From positions 682,001 to 746,000 of the forward strand of contig NZ_WUTY02000001.1 in the NCBI RefSeq assembly GCF_009828925.2: a stretch of 64,000 bases of DNA, given 5' to 3'. The stretch comes from Methylicorpusculum oleiharenae. GTDB lineage: Bacteria; Pseudomonadota; Gammaproteobacteria; Methylococcales; Methylomonadaceae. The number at the start of each line of letters is the position of its first letter. The stretch's first letter is position 1. The notes under the pieces are model-generated. The model saw nothing but the letters and a program-made list of their open reading frames with translations. It was not told the DNA's origin and made no database searches. Of the stretch, positions 63,056 to 64,000 are shown in pieces. A program made the translations under genes and the position numbers.

Positions 63056-64000
63056 AGCGATTGCAGCTTCTCTTCAATGTGATCCATCAGTTGGCCCGCT
63101 ATATTAAGGCCAAATGCCTTATCCAGCTCCTGTACACAAGTGGGGCTGGTGACATTGATTTCGGTCAGGTAATCACCGATGACATCAATACCCACAAAGA
63201 CCAGCCCTTTCTCTTTTAACGTGGGACCAATCTGATTGGCTATCCACATATCGCGTTCCGTAATGATGCGCCCTTCAGATGAGCCTCCTGCCGCAAGATT
63301 GCCCCTCGATTCGCCTTGTGCGGGAATGCGGGCAAGCGCGTAAGGTACAACTTCTCCATTGACAATCAGTATGCGTTTGTCGCCATTTTTAATTTCAGGA
63401 AGGTATTTTTGTGCCATCACATAACGACCATTGTAATGGGTCATAGTTTCCAGAATCACACTCAAATTCGGATCATTTTGATGCACATAAAAGATCGATG
63501 TACCGCCCATTCCATCCAGTGGCTTTAAAATTATTTCTCCATGTTCATTGAGAAATTCACGTATTTTATTGCTGTCCCTGGCCACCAGGGTATCCGGGCA
63601 GCATTCAGGAAACCAGGCGGTAAATAATTTTTCATTGGCATCTCTGAGAGATTGGGGCTTATTGACGACATAAGTGCCGTTTGCCTCCGCTCTTTCGAGC
63701 AAATAGGTGGCATAAATATACTCCTGATCGAACGGAGGATCTTTGCGCATGATGATGACATCCAGCTCATCTAAAGCCAGATCTTGCTCGCCTTCAAAGC
63801 GAAACCACTGCAATTCGTTTCGCTCAACCGACAGTATCCGGGTTCTGGAGAAAGCCCTGCCATTGCGTAAATACAGGTCATTAAGTTCCATATAATGCAG
63901 TTCCCACCCTCTGTGCTGCGCTTCCAGCAACATGGCAAAGCTGGTGTCCTTTTTTATATTGATGCTTGCGATGGGGTCCATAACCATGCCAAGTTTTATG
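63052..64000 (-). CDS. gshB: Glutathione synthetase (5' end beyond the window)
   Basis: GshB ligates glycine to gamma-glutamylcysteine using ATP. The ATP-grasp motifs are intact: IILKPLDGMGGTSIFYV, the QKYLPEIKNGDKRILIVNGE strand and INVTSPTCVQELD near the C-terminus. At the right edge the frame remains open and reads IKLGMVMDPIASINIKKD, which matches the family start MIKLGxVMDP, so the true start codon lies just outside the window. It is the first gene of the gshB-to-pyrC' minus-strand cluster and overlaps tonB by 4 bases. At most a few residues are missing. Confidence 0.96.
   Translation of the reverse strand, partial: IKLGMVMDPIASINIKKDTSFAMLLEAQHRGWELHYMELNDLYLRNGRAFSRTRILSVERNELQWFRFEGEQDLALDELDVIIMRKDPPFDQEYIYATYLLERAEANGTYVVNKPQSLRDANEKLFTAWFPECCPDTLVARDSNKIREFLNEHGEIILKPLDGMGGTSIFYVHQNDPNLSVILETMTHYNGRYVMAQKYLPEIKNGDKRILIVNGEVVPYALARIPAQGESRGNLAAGGSSEGRIITERDMWIANQIGPTLKEKGLVFVGIDVIGDYLTEINVTSPTCVQELDKAFGLNIAGQLMDHIEEKLQSL

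Overview
This 64 kb window reads as the chromosome of a gammaproteobacterium, most likely a methanotroph of the order Methylococcales. The gene orders mreBCD-mrdA-rodA-mltB, dacA-dat-ybeD-lipB-lipA, thiSG-trmB, lgt-thyA and gshB-tonB-yqgE-ruvX-pyrR-pyrB-pyrC' are those of Pseudomonas-like gammaproteobacteria. The Methylococcales assignment is an inference from the cytochrome P460-type gene, a VPLPA-CTERM protein, a DUF3015 protein and the many small palindromic repeats. Base composition is moderate (mid-40s percent GC by eye) and lower around 42-46 kb.

Layout. 0-2.9 kb: 3' end of cheB, a P460-family cytochrome c, a DUF308 membrane protein, and three repeat elements, one nested in another. 2.9-6.3 kb: gatCAB on the minus strand. 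6.4-17.5 kb: cell-shape and cell-wall genes (mreB, mreC, mreD, mrdA, rodA, mltB, dacA, dat), then ybeD, lipB and lipA. 17.6-28.3 kb: mostly envelope proteins (DUF3015, an Lnb-like DUF4105 protein, a vWA-TSP3-OmpA lipoprotein, a broken META-domain lipoprotein, a b-type cytochrome, an alpha/beta hydrolase, a GST-like protein and a membrane-bound GH17 protein). 28.8-31.7 kb: a Wzz-like polysaccharide co-polymerase whose cytoplasmic tail looks like a decayed tyrosine recombinase, and a transglutaminase-like protein. 32.4-42 kb: fructose-6-phosphate aldolase, lgt-thyA, a 57-residue membrane protein, a trypsin-like protease, MsrQ, an NDH-2-like flavoprotein, CIA30, photolyase and a GH17 lipoprotein. 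42-46.3 kb: an accessory stretch with a DUF433/DUF5615 toxin-antitoxin pair, an octamer tandem repeat, a VPLPA-CTERM protein and an unrecognised gene interrupted by an in-frame amber codon. 46.3-64 kb: housekeeping genes (YedK, DAHP synthase, a ThiS-ThiG fusion, TrmB, CbpA/CbpM, ene-reductase, an ATP-grasp-like protein, a pentapeptide protein, tRNA-Val, pyrophosphatase, LOG protein) and the gshB-to-pyrC' operon, with gshB running off the right edge.

The most striking feature is a set of short repeat families without a transposase (called A, B, C, D and F here). Several copies have terminal inverted repeats and target-site duplications whose length differs by family: 9 bp for A, 8 bp for C, 6 bp for D and 10 bp for F. 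F is inserted inside a copy of A. Despite unrelated ends, most copies share an internal hairpin whose loop is GGGA or similar, and in A, B and D it is followed by a CATGG motif. Stem sequences differ between copies while base pairing is kept. The second notable item is the Wzz-recombinase fusion at 28.8-30.8 kb.

All protein names rest on motif recognition by eye. No database search was run, and start codons were chosen by ribosome-binding site, family length and signal-peptide fit.
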